A stretch of DNA of 64,000 bases, taken from assembly GCF_900067135.1 (NCBI RefSeq), contig NZ_FJUR01000001.1, positions 3,227,501-3,291,500 of the forward strand, written 5' to 3'. Within the stretch, counting starts at the first letter, position 1, and every line of letters begins with the position of its first letter. The position numbers and the translations under genes are program-made. The stretch comes from Rhizobium sp. 9140. GTDB lineage: Bacteria > Pseudomonadota > Alphaproteobacteria > Rhizobiales > Rhizobiaceae. The notes below the pieces were generated by a model. The model made no database searches and was not told the origin of the DNA. It was given only the letters and a program-made list of their open reading frames with translations. Below are positions 42,616 through 51,326 of the stretch, one piece after another.

Positions 42616-43584
42616 TTGGCCAGACTGGACCGCACCAACCCCAACATCCTGCTCGACACGCGCTCGCTGCGCCTGCGGGCAGCCTGGCTCTATTACAACA
42701 GGGGGCTGACGCAGAAGGACATCGCCGAGAACCTCGGTATCAGCCGAGCGACCGTCATCCGCATGCTGGACGAGGCCGTGAAGCGTGCGGAAGTGCAGAT
42801 CTGGATCAACGAGACGCCGGAGGACTGCACGGGACTCGCGCTGCGTCTCGAGGAGAAGCTGGGCCTGGACGAGGCGATCGTCGTGCCGGGCGAAGGCGAT
42901 GTGGATGAGACCGCCCGCGATGTCGGGGCGGCGCTCGGCACCTTCCTGTCGGAGGTGATCCGCGACGGCAATGTCGTCGGCGTCGGCTGGGGCCGCACGC
43001 TCAGTGCCTCCCTCCAGACGTTTCGGCCGCCACGCATGGAAAACGCCAAGATCGTCTCGCTGCTGGGCGGATTGGTGGAGACATCTACGCTCAATCCGGT
43101 CGATTATTCCTGGCGGCTCGCGAGCGCGCTCGGCGCGGACTGCATGCTGATGCTGGCGCCGCTGATCGTGGATTCGGAGGAAACCAAGGCGCGCCTGATC
43201 GAGCGCTGCGGACTGGACCGGCTCTTCGCGACGGCCGAAATGCTCGATATCGCGGTCGTCAGTTGCGGCGATTTCAGCGCTCATGGCTCGTCGCTCTCCC
43301 CCGGTTTCCTGTTGCCGGAGGATCTGAAGGCCCTGCTGGCCGCCGGCACGGTCTGCGATACGCTCTGTCATTTTCTGGATGCGGCCGGAAACAGCGTCGA
43401 TCATCCGCTGAACCGGCGCGTCATGTCCGTGGGCCTCTCCGCCGTCGCCAAGGCCCGGCACGTCGTCATCGCGTCGGGCGGCCGCAAGCGCGTCGCGGCC
43501 ATCCGCGCCACCATGGCTCGCACCGGCTGTCACACGCTGATTACCGACGAGGCGGCTGCGCGGGGCTTGCTGGACATAGCCTGA
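42616..43584 (+). CDS. SorC-family transcriptional regulator with sugar-binding domain
   Basis: 322 residues. The N-terminal helix-turn-helix is LTQKDIAENLGISRATVIRML. The rest is a SorC sugar-phosphate-binding domain (VVGVGWGRTLSASLQTF, SLLGGLVE, VIASGGRKRVAAIRA). The start is an unusual TTG at 42616, preceded by a strong GGAAGGAAG. Regulators of this family sense phosphorylated sugars and control adjacent sugar genes. Its position, divergent from tal and close to araBAD, points to control of pentose use. After the stop, GGAACGGG occurs three times in 40 bases (43586-43625). Confidence 0.85.
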   Translation: MARLDRTNPNILLDTRSLRLRAAWLYYNRGLTQKDIAENLGISRATVIRMLDEAVKRAEVQIWINETPEDCTGLALRLEEKLGLDEAIVVPGEGDVDETARDVGAALGTFLSEVIRDGNVVGVGWGRTLSASLQTFRPPRMENAKIVSLLGGLVETSTLNPVDYSWRLASALGADCMLMLAPLIVDSEETKARLIERCGLDRLFATAEMLDIAVVSCGDFSAHGSSLSPGFLLPEDLKALLAAGTVCDTLCHFLDAAGNSVDHPLNRRVMSVGLSAVAKARHVVIASGGRKRVAAIRATMARTGCHTLITDEAAARGLLDIA

Positions 43585-43708
43585 GCGGAACGGGCCTGAG
43601 GAACGGGTTGCGGAACGGGCTTGCGTTCGGGCGCAGCACGCGACGACGCAGGGAACAGAAAGCCGCCCTCCGCTGTTCTCCTCCCGAAACGAACCCAAGG
43701 AGACACAC

Positions 43709-44188
43709 ATGGCGCATACCGATGACACGACGAAGGTCTGGGATCTGATCGACAAGATCGGCTTCTGCATGCTGGCGACCGAGACGGGCAACGATATTCG
43801 CGCCCGGCCGATGGCAGCCTATGTGGAGCGCATGGAAAATTCCGTATATTTTCTGACGGATGCCGATAGTCATAAGGACGACGAGGTTGAGGCGCACCCG
43901 AACGTCTGCCTGGCTTTCGCCGATACCAAGGGCCAGAAATACGTTTCGTTGTCCGGCACCGCCTCCATCGAGAACAACCGCGAGAAGATCAAGGAGCTTT
44001 GGGGCACACCGGCCAAGGCCTGGTGGGACAGCCCGGATGATCCGAAAATCCGCATCCTGCGCGTAACCCCGTCCTTTGCGGAATACTGGGACAGCCCCGG
44101 CACCGTCATCAGCTACATCAAGATGGCAGCAGCGGCCGTTTCCAACACGAAGCCCGACATGGGCGAAAACGCCAAGGTCGATCTCTGA
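43709..44188 (+). CDS. pyridoxamine 5'-phosphate oxidase-like split-barrel protein (general stress protein 26 type)
   Basis: 159 residues. The split-barrel FMN-binding fold is shown by CMLATETGNDIRARPMAAYV and VCLAFADTKGQKYVSLSGTA. The C-terminus contains GTPAKAWWDSPDDPKIRILRV, the WW motif of the general stress protein 26 group. It probably binds FMN or a related flavin, with unknown reaction. AAGGAG precedes the ATG. It is a single gene, ended by the terminator at 44217. Confidence 0.85.
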   Translation: MAHTDDTTKVWDLIDKIGFCMLATETGNDIRARPMAAYVERMENSVYFLTDADSHKDDEVEAHPNVCLAFADTKGQKYVSLSGTASIENNREKIKELWGTPAKAWWDSPDDPKIRILRVTPSFAEYWDSPGTVISYIKMAAAAVSNTKPDMGENAKVDL

Positions 44189-44216
44189 CCGGCTTCCCGT
44201 CACCGGTCAGCCCCAG

Positions 44217-44245
44217 CGGCGCGGCAGATATGCCGCGCCGTTTTT
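44217..44245 (+). terminator. rho-independent terminator
   Basis: Perfect ten-base stem CGGCGCGGCA (44217-44226) and TGCCGCGCCG (44231-44240), loop GATA, then TTTTT (44241-44245). It lies 28 bases after the split-barrel gene stop. Confidence 0.95.
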
Positions 44246-44349
44246 CGTCGCGCCGCAGACACCCCATGTCGACAGCCTGTATTACCCCGTGATAGAACTG
44301 GAACAGGCCCTTGTGACGAAGGGCGCATCGGAATGCACAAAGGGGTCTC

Positions 44350-45060
44350 ATGACGGAAGCCATCTCCCCGGAAACGGTTCGCGCTCGCGGCTCGGGAACC
44401 CAGAGCGTCTATGCGGCTCTCAGGGCAGAAATCCTCTCCATGGCGCTGCCACCCGGCAGTCCGCTCGATGAGGTCCGGCTGTCCGAGCGTTTCGGCATGT
44501 CGCGAACGCCGATCCGCGAGGCGCTGCTGCGCCTGTCCGCCGACGGCCTGGTCACGACGCTTCCGAACCGCAACACCATCGTCGCCACCATCGATTTTGC
44601 AGCACTTCCCACCTATTTCGATGCGCTGACCCTCATGTACCGCGTCACGACCCGTGCTGCCGCTGCCCGCCGCGATACCGCGCAGATGGCCGAGATCCGC
44701 CGGCATCAACGCGCCTTTGCCGACGCGGTCAAAGCGCATGATGCCTATGGCATGATCGAGGCCAACCGCGAATTTCACGTCGCCATCGCCGTGCTCGGCG
44801 GCAATCCCTATTACGTCACCTTCTTCAGCCGCCTGCTGGACGAGGGACGGCGCATCCTGCGGCTCTATTACTCGACCTTCGATGATCGTCTTCCCCGGCA
44901 ATATGTCGATGAGCACGAAGCGTTCATCGCCGCGATCGAGGCGGGCGACGTGGAGGAGTGCGACCGGCTTGCCATTGCTCACGCCGCGCAGATCGTGCGG
45001 CAGATCCAGGAATACGTCGCCCGCGACATGGGCAAGGCGACCGCCATCCAGAACCTCTGA
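44350..45060 (+). CDS. GntR-family (FCD) transcriptional regulator
   Basis: 236 residues. The winged helix is SPLDEVRLSERFGMSRTPIREALLRL, a typical GntR recognition helix. The C-terminal FCD domain has metal-type Asp and His residues (NREFHVAI, DEHEAFIAAIEAG). AAAGGGG precedes the ATG. It is followed 49 bases later by an M24 peptidase gene and probably regulates it, and perhaps the convergent TRAP genes. Confidence 0.9.
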   Translation: MTEAISPETVRARGSGTQSVYAALRAEILSMALPPGSPLDEVRLSERFGMSRTPIREALLRLSADGLVTTLPNRNTIVATIDFAALPTYFDALTLMYRVTTRAAAARRDTAQMAEIRRHQRAFADAVKAHDAYGMIEANREFHVAIAVLGGNPYYVTFFSRLLDEGRRILRLYYSTFDDRLPRQYVDEHEAFIAAIEAGDVEECDRLAIAHAAQIVRQIQEYVARDMGKATAIQNL

Positions 45061-45109
45061 GCGACGGCCAATGCTGGCCCCCTCACCGCGCCACACAGAC
45101 AGAAAGCAT

Positions 45110-46258
45110 ATGATGTCCCCCTCCGACCTTGGTCTTGCCCTCTTCATTTCCGATACCGAGCGGCGGGAGCGTCTGGACCGCCTGCGCGCGAGCCTCGATG
45201 CCCGGGGCCTTGCCGGCCTGCTGCTGGGTTCGTCGAAGAGCCTGCAATATTTCACCGGCCTTCACTGGCATGCGAGCGAGCGGCTGCTGGGCGCACTGGT
45301 CACGCCGACGGCACTCCACTACATCGTCCCCGGCTTCGAGCAGAGCCGCGTCGAGACGCTGCCGCATCTGCCGGGCGAGATCGCGGTCTGGCAGGAGGAA
45401 GAGAGCCCCGCCGACCTCGTCCGCCGCATCCTCGGCGCTCAAGGCACGCTGGCGCTCGACGATGCCCTGCCTCTCGCCATCTATCATCCGCTGGCAACGG
45501 CATTCGGGCCAGAGCGCCTCGTGGATGGCGGCCCTGTTATTCGCGACATCCGGATCGTCAAATCGGCGGCCGAAATCGCTATCATCCAGCACGCCATGAA
45601 CATCACGCTGGAGGTGCACAAGCGCGCGCATGCGCAAATGGCGCCGGGCGTGCGGGCCTCCGATATCGTGCGATTCATCGACCGTGAGCATCGGGCGCTC
45701 GCCGGCTCCGGCTCCACCTTCTGCATCGTCTCCTTCGGCACAGCGACCTCCCTGCCCCACGGTGCGGATGGCGATCAGGTTCTCTCGGAAGGCGATGCGA
45801 TTCTCGTGGACACGGGTACGCGGATCGACGGCTATCACTCGGACCTCACCCGCACCTATATGCTGGGCGAAGCGACGCCGGATTTCGCCCGTGCCTGGCA
45901 TATCGAGCGGGAGGCGCAGCAGGCCGTGTTCGACGCCGCCCGCATCGGCGCGCCCTGCCACAGCCTCGACGATGCCGCCCGTGCGGTGCTCGTCCGCCAC
46001 GGCATAGGCCCCGACTATACGCTGCCCGGCCTGCCCCACCGCGCCGGCCACGGCCTCGGGCTGGAGATCCACGAGCACCCTTACATCGTGCGCGGCAATA
46101 CCCTGCCGCTGCGCGCCGGCATGGTGTTTTCCAACGAGCCGATGGTCGTCTTCCCCGACCGTTTCGGCATCCGGCTTGAGGACCATATCTACATGACCGA
46201 GACGGGGCCGAAATGGTTTACCGAGCCGGCCCCCGGCCCGACGCAGCCGGTCGCCTGA
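45110..46258 (+). CDS. M24-family metallopeptidase (Xaa-Pro dipeptidase/creatinase fold)
   Basis: 382 residues with an N-terminal creatinase domain (about 1-150) and a pita-bread M24 catalytic domain. Metal ligands are visible: Asp in ILVDTGTRIDGYHSDLTR (two Asp), His in HRAGHGLGLEIHEHP, and Glu in SNEPMVVF and RLEDHIYM. It would cleave an amide or imide bond next to proline or a related compound. It begins ATG-ATG at 45110/45113; the ribosome-binding site is weak. Six bases separate its stop from the convergent TRAP binding-protein gene. Confidence 0.88.
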   Translation: MMSPSDLGLALFISDTERRERLDRLRASLDARGLAGLLLGSSKSLQYFTGLHWHASERLLGALVTPTALHYIVPGFEQSRVETLPHLPGEIAVWQEEESPADLVRRILGAQGTLALDDALPLAIYHPLATAFGPERLVDGGPVIRDIRIVKSAAEIAIIQHAMNITLEVHKRAHAQMAPGVRASDIVRFIDREHRALAGSGSTFCIVSFGTATSLPHGADGDQVLSEGDAILVDTGTRIDGYHSDLTRTYMLGEATPDFARAWHIEREAQQAVFDAARIGAPCHSLDDAARAVLVRHGIGPDYTLPGLPHRAGHGLGLEIHEHPYIVRGNTLPLRAGMVFSNEPMVVFPDRFGIRLEDHIYMTETGPKWFTEPAPGPTQPVA

Positions 46259-46264
46259 CGCGCT

Positions 46265-47254
46265 TCAGATCGCCTCTACCGCATCGATGCGCGCCTGCCC
46301 GCCGACGGTGGGCGCGAAGGCCTCCCAAACGCCCCGCGCGCCTTGCCGCCAGGCCGCAATATCCGGCACGTCCAGCACCTGTCCGCCATGGGACAGCGCC
46401 GTTGCCACGCTCTTCTCCTCGTCGGCAACGATCAGCGCATCGAACGCGGTGGCGCCTTCCTTCGAGGCCTCCTTCAACACCTGTTGCTCTTCCGGCGAAA
46501 GCCCGTTCCAGAAGCTGCCGGCGAAATAGACGACGCCGGAGGCCCGGATATGGCCCGTCAGCATCATCACCGGCACCACTTCATAGAGCTTAAAGCCGGC
46601 ATAGGCCGACTTCGTCAGGTCCATCGCATCGGCAACGCCGGTCGATAGCGCATTGTAGGTTTCCGTGATGGGAATGCCGACCGGCACGGCGCCGAAGCCG
46701 GACCAGAGCTTGGTGTGCAGCGGGCTCTGGATCACCCGGATCTTCCGCCCCGCCATATCCTGCGGACGCAGGATCGGCTCCTTGGCCAAAAGATGCCGTG
46801 CGCCGTAGTCGATGAAGCCGGTGGCGACGAAGTTCTGGGCCTCGAGCTTGGCCTGAAGGTCGGCGCCGACCTCGCCGTTGACGACGCGCGCCATATGCGC
46901 GGCATCGCGGTAGAGAAACGGCAGGTCGAGAACCTGCAGCTCCGGCACCCAGCCGGAGAGCGACGAGACGGTGGAGAGGCTCGCCTGCACGGCACCGAGC
47001 CGCGTTGCCTCAGCCACTTCCTTCTCCCCGCCCAGAGCGCCGTTGGCGACGATGTTGAACCGGAAGCGGCCGGGCATGCGGCTTTCCACCCGCTCGGCGA
47101 TGTGCCGCCAGATCCTCGTTTCCGGCTTGTCCTCCCCGAGCAACGAGGCAACCGTAATGCTCGTGGTTTGCGCGGAAGCCGGGCGGATGAGCGCCGGGGT
47201 GAAAAAACCGGCAGCCAGGGTGGATGTCAGAAAGGTGCGGCGGGTGGTGGACAT
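46265..47254 (-). CDS. TRAP transporter solute-binding protein, DctP family
   Basis: 329 residues. The N-terminus STTRRTFLTSTLAAGFFTPAL is a twin-arginine signal, cleaved around ASAQTTS. The mature protein has the DctP pattern: ALGGEKEVAEATRLGAVQASL, the conserved Arg in GRKIRVIQSPLH, and later helices ending the two lobes. It captures a small organic anion for the fused permease encoded 14 bases upstream. It is the last gene of the minus-strand run that begins at the TPP riboswitch. GAGGAAC precedes the ATG. Confidence 0.9.
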   Translation of the reverse strand: MSTTRRTFLTSTLAAGFFTPALIRPASAQTTSITVASLLGEDKPETRIWRHIAERVESRMPGRFRFNIVANGALGGEKEVAEATRLGAVQASLSTVSSLSGWVPELQVLDLPFLYRDAAHMARVVNGEVGADLQAKLEAQNFVATGFIDYGARHLLAKEPILRPQDMAGRKIRVIQSPLHTKLWSGFGAVPVGIPITETYNALSTGVADAMDLTKSAYAGFKLYEVVPVMMLTGHIRASGVVYFAGSFWNGLSPEEQQVLKEASKEGATAFDALIVADEEKSVATALSHGGQVLDVPDIAAWRQGARGVWEAFAPTVGGQARIDAVEAI

Positions 47255-47268
47255 GGGTTCGGGGTTCC

Positions 47269-49137
47269 TCAGGGATGGAAAACGAGCGCGAGCGCGGACA
47301 GGATGACGAGAGAGACGAGAAGCGCGCCGAGATAGGGAAGCACGGCCCGGAACAGCGCGGCTGCCGGCACGCCGGTGACGCCGGAGACGACATAGACGAG
47401 CAGGCCGAGCGGCGGCGTCAGCCCGTGGATCATCAGGTTGACCACGAGGATCACCCCGAAATGCACCGGATCGATGCCGGCAGCGACAGCGGCCGGCAGC
47501 AGCACCGGCCCGATCAGAAGGATTGCCGCGCCGATGTCGAGGATCAGCCCCAGCGCCAGCAGGACGAGATTGGAAATGAGAAGCACCGCAAGCGCGCTGC
47601 CCCCGAGCAGCGTCACCACGGATTGCATCGCACCCGCGATGTCATCGACAGCGAGCAGAAAGGCGAAGGGCGCGGCCGTGCCGATGAGCAGCCCGATGGC
47701 GGACGCCTCCACGGCGGCCTGCCGAAAGATACCGGCAAGACCGCGGACGCCGCGCTGCGCCACCAGAGCGAGAACGAGCGTGTAGGCCGCCGCCAGAGCC
47801 GCCGCCTCCGTCGTGGTGACGATGCCGATGCGGATGCCGAAGACGACGATGAGCCCGAGCCCGAAGGCGGGGACGGCCGACAGCGCCGCCCGCGCCTGCA
47901 CGCCGCGCCCGACGCGCGGTATGCGCCCGTGATCACCCGCCGTCAGCGCAATGGCGACGGCAAGGCACAGCGCCATCAGCCCGCCCGCGATGAAGCCGCC
48001 GGTGAGCAGCGCGCCGATCGACAGATTGGTCGCGGCCGCCAGAAGCAGGAAGGCGATGGAGGGCGGGATGACGTTGTCGAGCACGGAGGTGGCGGCGACG
48101 ATGGCCCCGGCCTGCGCCGGCGGGTAGCCATGCCGCACCAGTTCCGGCTGGAACGTCGCCGCCCCGAAGGCGGCGTTCGCGACCGACGAACCGGAGGCGC
48201 CGGAAAACAGCACGCCGGTCAGAAGCACGGTCTGCGCGAGACCCGCGCGGCGGTGTCCGACGAGGCTTGCCGCAAACCGCACCAGCCGGTCGGCGGCACC
48301 CGACACCGTCAGCAGCGCCCCCGTCAGCAGGAAAAACGGCACGGCGAGCAGCAGGAACTTGGACAGGCCGGCAACGGTCGTCGAGAGGATCGCCGGTTCC
48401 GGCAGGCTGCTGCCGAATGTGATCGCGAAAGCGGCCGCCGCCAGAAACGCATGCGCCAGCGGCGCCGACAGGAGAAGCCCGAACCCTGCGACGAGCGCCA
48501 GAAAGAGGCTCGGCGGCCAGGAGGTCTCGATGACGACATGGCTCGCGAGAAGATGCGCCGCCACGCCAAGCATCGGCCCGGCAACCCCACGCACCATGTC
48601 CCCCTCGGCGATGCGGGTGAGGACCAGCGTTACCAGCAGGGCCGCGCCGCCCAGCATCGGCAGGCCGAAGCGCAGGGCTTCCGGCACGCCGAGCGTCGGC
48701 GATGTGCCGCCGACCATCTCCATGACCGCTCCGCCGCCGAAGACGAGCACGAGCCCGGCAAGCACCGAGACGCCGTCCGCGCCGATAAAGGCAAGCCGCC
48801 GCGGCAGGGGCGGCAGCCGCGACACCAGAATGTCGAGCCGCATGGCGAGCGGGCCGCTCAATGCCAAGGGCGCACCGAGCGCGATCAGCCCGATATGCAG
48901 CCAGATCCCGAGGTCCTCCGCGCCCGTCAGCCCGGTTGCGAACCCGTAGCGCAGCACGACGCCGGCAAGCACCACCGCCAGCATGATCGCCAGAACCAGC
49001 CCGGCCAGCGTGCCGAGAATGCGGTCGAGCCCGCGCAGCACGGCACCGGCAATGCGGGCCGGCGCCCCGAACGGCCGACGCGCGCCGATATGGCCGGAGC
49101 CGGTCTCAAGACCTCTTCGGCGCGCCGCGCCCGTCAC
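47269..49137 (-). CDS. TRAP transporter fused permease, DctQM type
   Basis: 622 residues in a single chain. The first roughly 170 residues form the small DctQ-like four-helix unit (LAGVVLRYGF, PLAMRLDILVSRLP). The rest is the large DctM permease with landmarks GVLFSGASGSSVANAAFG, NVIPPSIAFLLLA and HFGVILVVNLMIHGLTPPLG. It starts at GTG 49137 in a four-base GTGA overlap with thiD, so it is translationally coupled to a thiamine gene. Longer upstream reading into thiD is off-frame and rejected. The substrate is unknown; a thiamine precursor is a reasonable inference from the coupling. Confidence 0.88.
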   Translation of the reverse strand: MTGAARRRGLETGSGHIGARRPFGAPARIAGAVLRGLDRILGTLAGLVLAIMLAVVLAGVVLRYGFATGLTGAEDLGIWLHIGLIALGAPLALSGPLAMRLDILVSRLPPLPRRLAFIGADGVSVLAGLVLVFGGGAVMEMVGGTSPTLGVPEALRFGLPMLGGAALLVTLVLTRIAEGDMVRGVAGPMLGVAAHLLASHVVIETSWPPSLFLALVAGFGLLLSAPLAHAFLAAAAFAITFGSSLPEPAILSTTVAGLSKFLLLAVPFFLLTGALLTVSGAADRLVRFAASLVGHRRAGLAQTVLLTGVLFSGASGSSVANAAFGAATFQPELVRHGYPPAQAGAIVAATSVLDNVIPPSIAFLLLAAATNLSIGALLTGGFIAGGLMALCLAVAIALTAGDHGRIPRVGRGVQARAALSAVPAFGLGLIVVFGIRIGIVTTTEAAALAAAYTLVLALVAQRGVRGLAGIFRQAAVEASAIGLLIGTAAPFAFLLAVDDIAGAMQSVVTLLGGSALAVLLISNLVLLALGLILDIGAAILLIGPVLLPAAVAAGIDPVHFGVILVVNLMIHGLTPPLGLLVYVVSGVTGVPAAALFRAVLPYLGALLVSLVILSALALVFHP

Positions 49138-49934
49138 GCCCTCCACCACCTGTAGAAATGGTGCACAGGCCCCCGCCCCTTGCCGATCGCCACACCGCGC
49201 CCCGCTTCCAGCGCCTGATGAAGATAGGTCTTCGACAGGCTGACGGCCTCGACCAGCGCGTAACCCCGCGCGAGATGGGCGGTGATGGCGGCGGCGAGCG
49301 TGCAGCCCGTGCCGTGATCGTTGCGCGTGGCGATGCGCGGTGCGGCGAAGGTTCGCACGCTCTCGCCGTCGAACAGCAGGTCGATGCTCTCCGGCCCATC
49401 GCCGTGCCCGCCCTTGATGAGCACGCTCGCCGCGCCGGCTTTCAGGATCGCCTCCGCCTGTTTCGTCACACCGGCACGGTCCTGCGCGATCGGCAGCCCC
49501 GTCAGAAGGGCTGCTTCCGGCAGGTTCGGCGTCACCACCGAAGCGCGCGGCACGAGCACGGTCCGCAGCGCCTCGATCGCCTCCTCCCTGAGCAACCGGT
49601 CGCCCGAGGTCGCGACCATGACCGGGTCGAGCACGACAGGTCCCGCAAAAGCCAGGAGGCCCGAGGCGATGGTCTCGATGGTCTCGGCGCGCGACACCAT
49701 GCCGATCTTCAGCGCCCGGACATCCATGTCGGAAAACACCGCCGCCATCTGCGCGGCGATCAGGCGGCACGAGATATCCTCGACCGCCGTCACGCCCGTC
49801 GTGTTCTGCGCCGTCACGGCGGTGACGACGCTGGTGGCGAAGGTTTCCAGCGCGGAAAACGTCTTGATGTCGGCCTGGATGCCGGCACCGCCGCCGCTGT
49901 CGGAGCCGGCAATGGTAAGCGCGATCACGGTCAT
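49134..49934 (-). CDS. thiD: hydroxymethylpyrimidine/phosphomethylpyrimidine kinase
   Basis: 266 residues of the ribokinase-like ThiD family. The N-terminus ALTIAGSDSGGGAGIQADIKT is diagnostic, and the ATP/anion-hole motif GTGCTLAAAI is near the C-terminus. It phosphorylates HMP twice for coupling by ThiE. ATGA overlap with thiE upstream and GTGA overlap with the TRAP permease downstream place it in the middle of the operon. Confidence 0.95.
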   Translation of the reverse strand: MTVIALTIAGSDSGGGAGIQADIKTFSALETFATSVVTAVTAQNTTGVTAVEDISCRLIAAQMAAVFSDMDVRALKIGMVSRAETIETIASGLLAFAGPVVLDPVMVATSGDRLLREEAIEALRTVLVPRASVVTPNLPEAALLTGLPIAQDRAGVTKQAEAILKAGAASVLIKGGHGDGPESIDLLFDGESVRTFAAPRIATRNDHGTGCTLAAAITAHLARGYALVEAVSLSKTYLHQALEAGRGVAIGKGRGPVHHFYRWWRA

Positions 49935-50605
49935 GTCAGATCCTCCAGCGCGGCATCCACGGCCGTGCGGAACGCGCGGGTCGCCCCGGCGATCTCGTCG
50001 GCCCGGAAGATAGCCGAGATCACCGCCACGCCATCCGCGCCCGCCGCGATCACCGCCGGCACGCGCGACAGGTCGATGCCGGCGATGGCGCTGACGGGCA
50101 TCTCCGGCCGAAGGACGCGGATCGCCTCGCGCAGCGCGCGCAAGCCTTCAAGACCGACCGGCGGATCGGGATTGACCTTGGACAGCGTTTCGAACACGCC
50201 GCCGATGCAGGCGTAGTCCACCGGCGCCCGGCCCGCGCGCGCAGCATCCGCTGCCGTTTTCACGGTCAGGCCGATGATTGCGGCATCGCCGAGCAACCGC
50301 CGCGCCGTCTCCGCATTCATGTCGTCGGCACCGAGATGGACGCCGTCGGCGCCCGCCGCCAGCGCCACGTCAACCCGGTCGTTGACGACGAAGGCGGCAC
50401 CCGTGCCGGCAAGAGCCGCCCGGATTGCGCTCGCACGCTCGACCATGACGCGCGTGGAGGCCGTCTTGTCGCGGTACTGGATCAGCGTTGCGCCATTGCG
50501 AGCGGCCAGCAGCGCCAGTTCGGGCAGCGGCGCGATCTCCGCCAGCGATGCATCGACGATTGCGTTCAGGCGGTCATCGACCTTGCGAATGTTCGTGATG
50601 GTCAT
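49931..50605 (-). CDS. thiE: thiamine-phosphate synthase
   Basis: 224 residues, a TIM-barrel enzyme. Motifs are LIQYRDKTAS (pyrophosphate side), FVVNDRVDVALAAGADGVHLGADDM (part) and the late IAGIDLSRVPAVIAAGADGV. It joins HMP pyrophosphate and thiazole phosphate to thiamine phosphate. ATG 50605 has AAGGA upstream and lies inside the 3' end of thiM, a 32-base overlap. It follows thiM and precedes thiD. Confidence 0.95.
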   Translation of the reverse strand: MTITNIRKVDDRLNAIVDASLAEIAPLPELALLAARNGATLIQYRDKTASTRVMVERASAIRAALAGTGAAFVVNDRVDVALAAGADGVHLGADDMNAETARRLLGDAAIIGLTVKTAADAARAGRAPVDYACIGGVFETLSKVNPDPPVGLEGLRALREAIRVLRPEMPVSAIAGIDLSRVPAVIAAGADGVAVISAIFRADEIAGATRAFRTAVDAALEDLT

Positions 50606-51326
50606 GTCGAATCCTTGCGAGGGAAAGAATGTCGGTGTCATCGATGGCTGCCAGCGCATCGAGAAAGGCGGCCGCGAACGTGCCGGGACCGCGCGCATGG
50701 GGCGCCGCCCGTTCCGCGGCGACCCCGGTCACCGTCAGGGCTGCCGAAGCCGCCGCAAGCGCATCCGGCGCGACGGCCAGAAACGCGGCGATGACGCCGC
50801 CCGAGAGGCAGCCGGTGCCGGTCACCTGCGCCATGAAGGGATGCCCGTTGCCGATCTCGACGGAGGCCGAACCCATTTGCAGCAGATCGACCGGGCCGGT
50901 GACGATCCGCAGGATGCCGGGCATGTCGCCGATCAGGGCCATTTCGGCGCGGTTGCCGCGCACGACGGTCGGTTGCAGCGCGATCAACTCACGCGCAAAG
51001 GCCAGCCTCGACGGCGAATAGTCGCAGTGCACGGGATCGACGATCCACGGCTTACCCTGAGCCCGCGCGACCGCGACACCGAGCCGGATCGCCGCGCGGC
51101 GCTCCGCATCCAGCGTGCCGAGATTGACGGTCAGCGCATCGGCGCGGCCGACGAAGCTTTCCACCTCCTCCAGCGACCCGGTCATAGAGGGCATTCCGCC
51201 GATGACCGTGATGCCGTCGGCGGTGAACTTCTGCACCACGCTGTTCATGAGGCAATGGACGCGCGGCCGCGCCTGCCGCACCCGCGCCAGCATGCCTGCG
51301 ACGGTTTGCGGTGTGATGTCGCTCAT
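50574..51326 (-). CDS. thiM: hydroxyethylthiazole kinase
   Basis: 250 residues of the ThiM ribokinase-like family. VHCLMNSVVQKFTADGITVIGG, quoted in part, is the thiazole site region; the catalytic Cys lies in GTGCLSGGVIAAFLA. It phosphorylates salvaged 4-methyl-5-hydroxyethylthiazole. Together with ThiD and ThiE it forms a salvage route that makes thiamine phosphate without de novo thiazole or HMP synthesis. ATGA overlap with thiY. Confidence 0.93.
   Translation of the reverse strand: MSDITPQTVAGMLARVRQARPRVHCLMNSVVQKFTADGITVIGGMPSMTGSLEEVESFVGRADALTVNLGTLDAERRAAIRLGVAVARAQGKPWIVDPVHCDYSPSRLAFARELIALQPTVVRGNRAEMALIGDMPGILRIVTGPVDLLQMGSASVEIGNGHPFMAQVTGTGCLSGGVIAAFLAVAPDALAAASAALTVTGVAAERAAPHARGPGTFAAAFLDALAAIDDTDILSLARIRHDHHEHSQGR

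Noticed and set aside
43586..43625. Three close copies of GGAACGGG after the SorC gene
   Set aside because: Too short and GC-rich to separate from chance; no regulatory context.
47224..49155. Long plus-strand open frame (643 codons) opposite the TRAP permease
   Set aside because: Composition is Arg-, Gly- and Gln-rich nonsense antisense to clear DctQM membrane helices.
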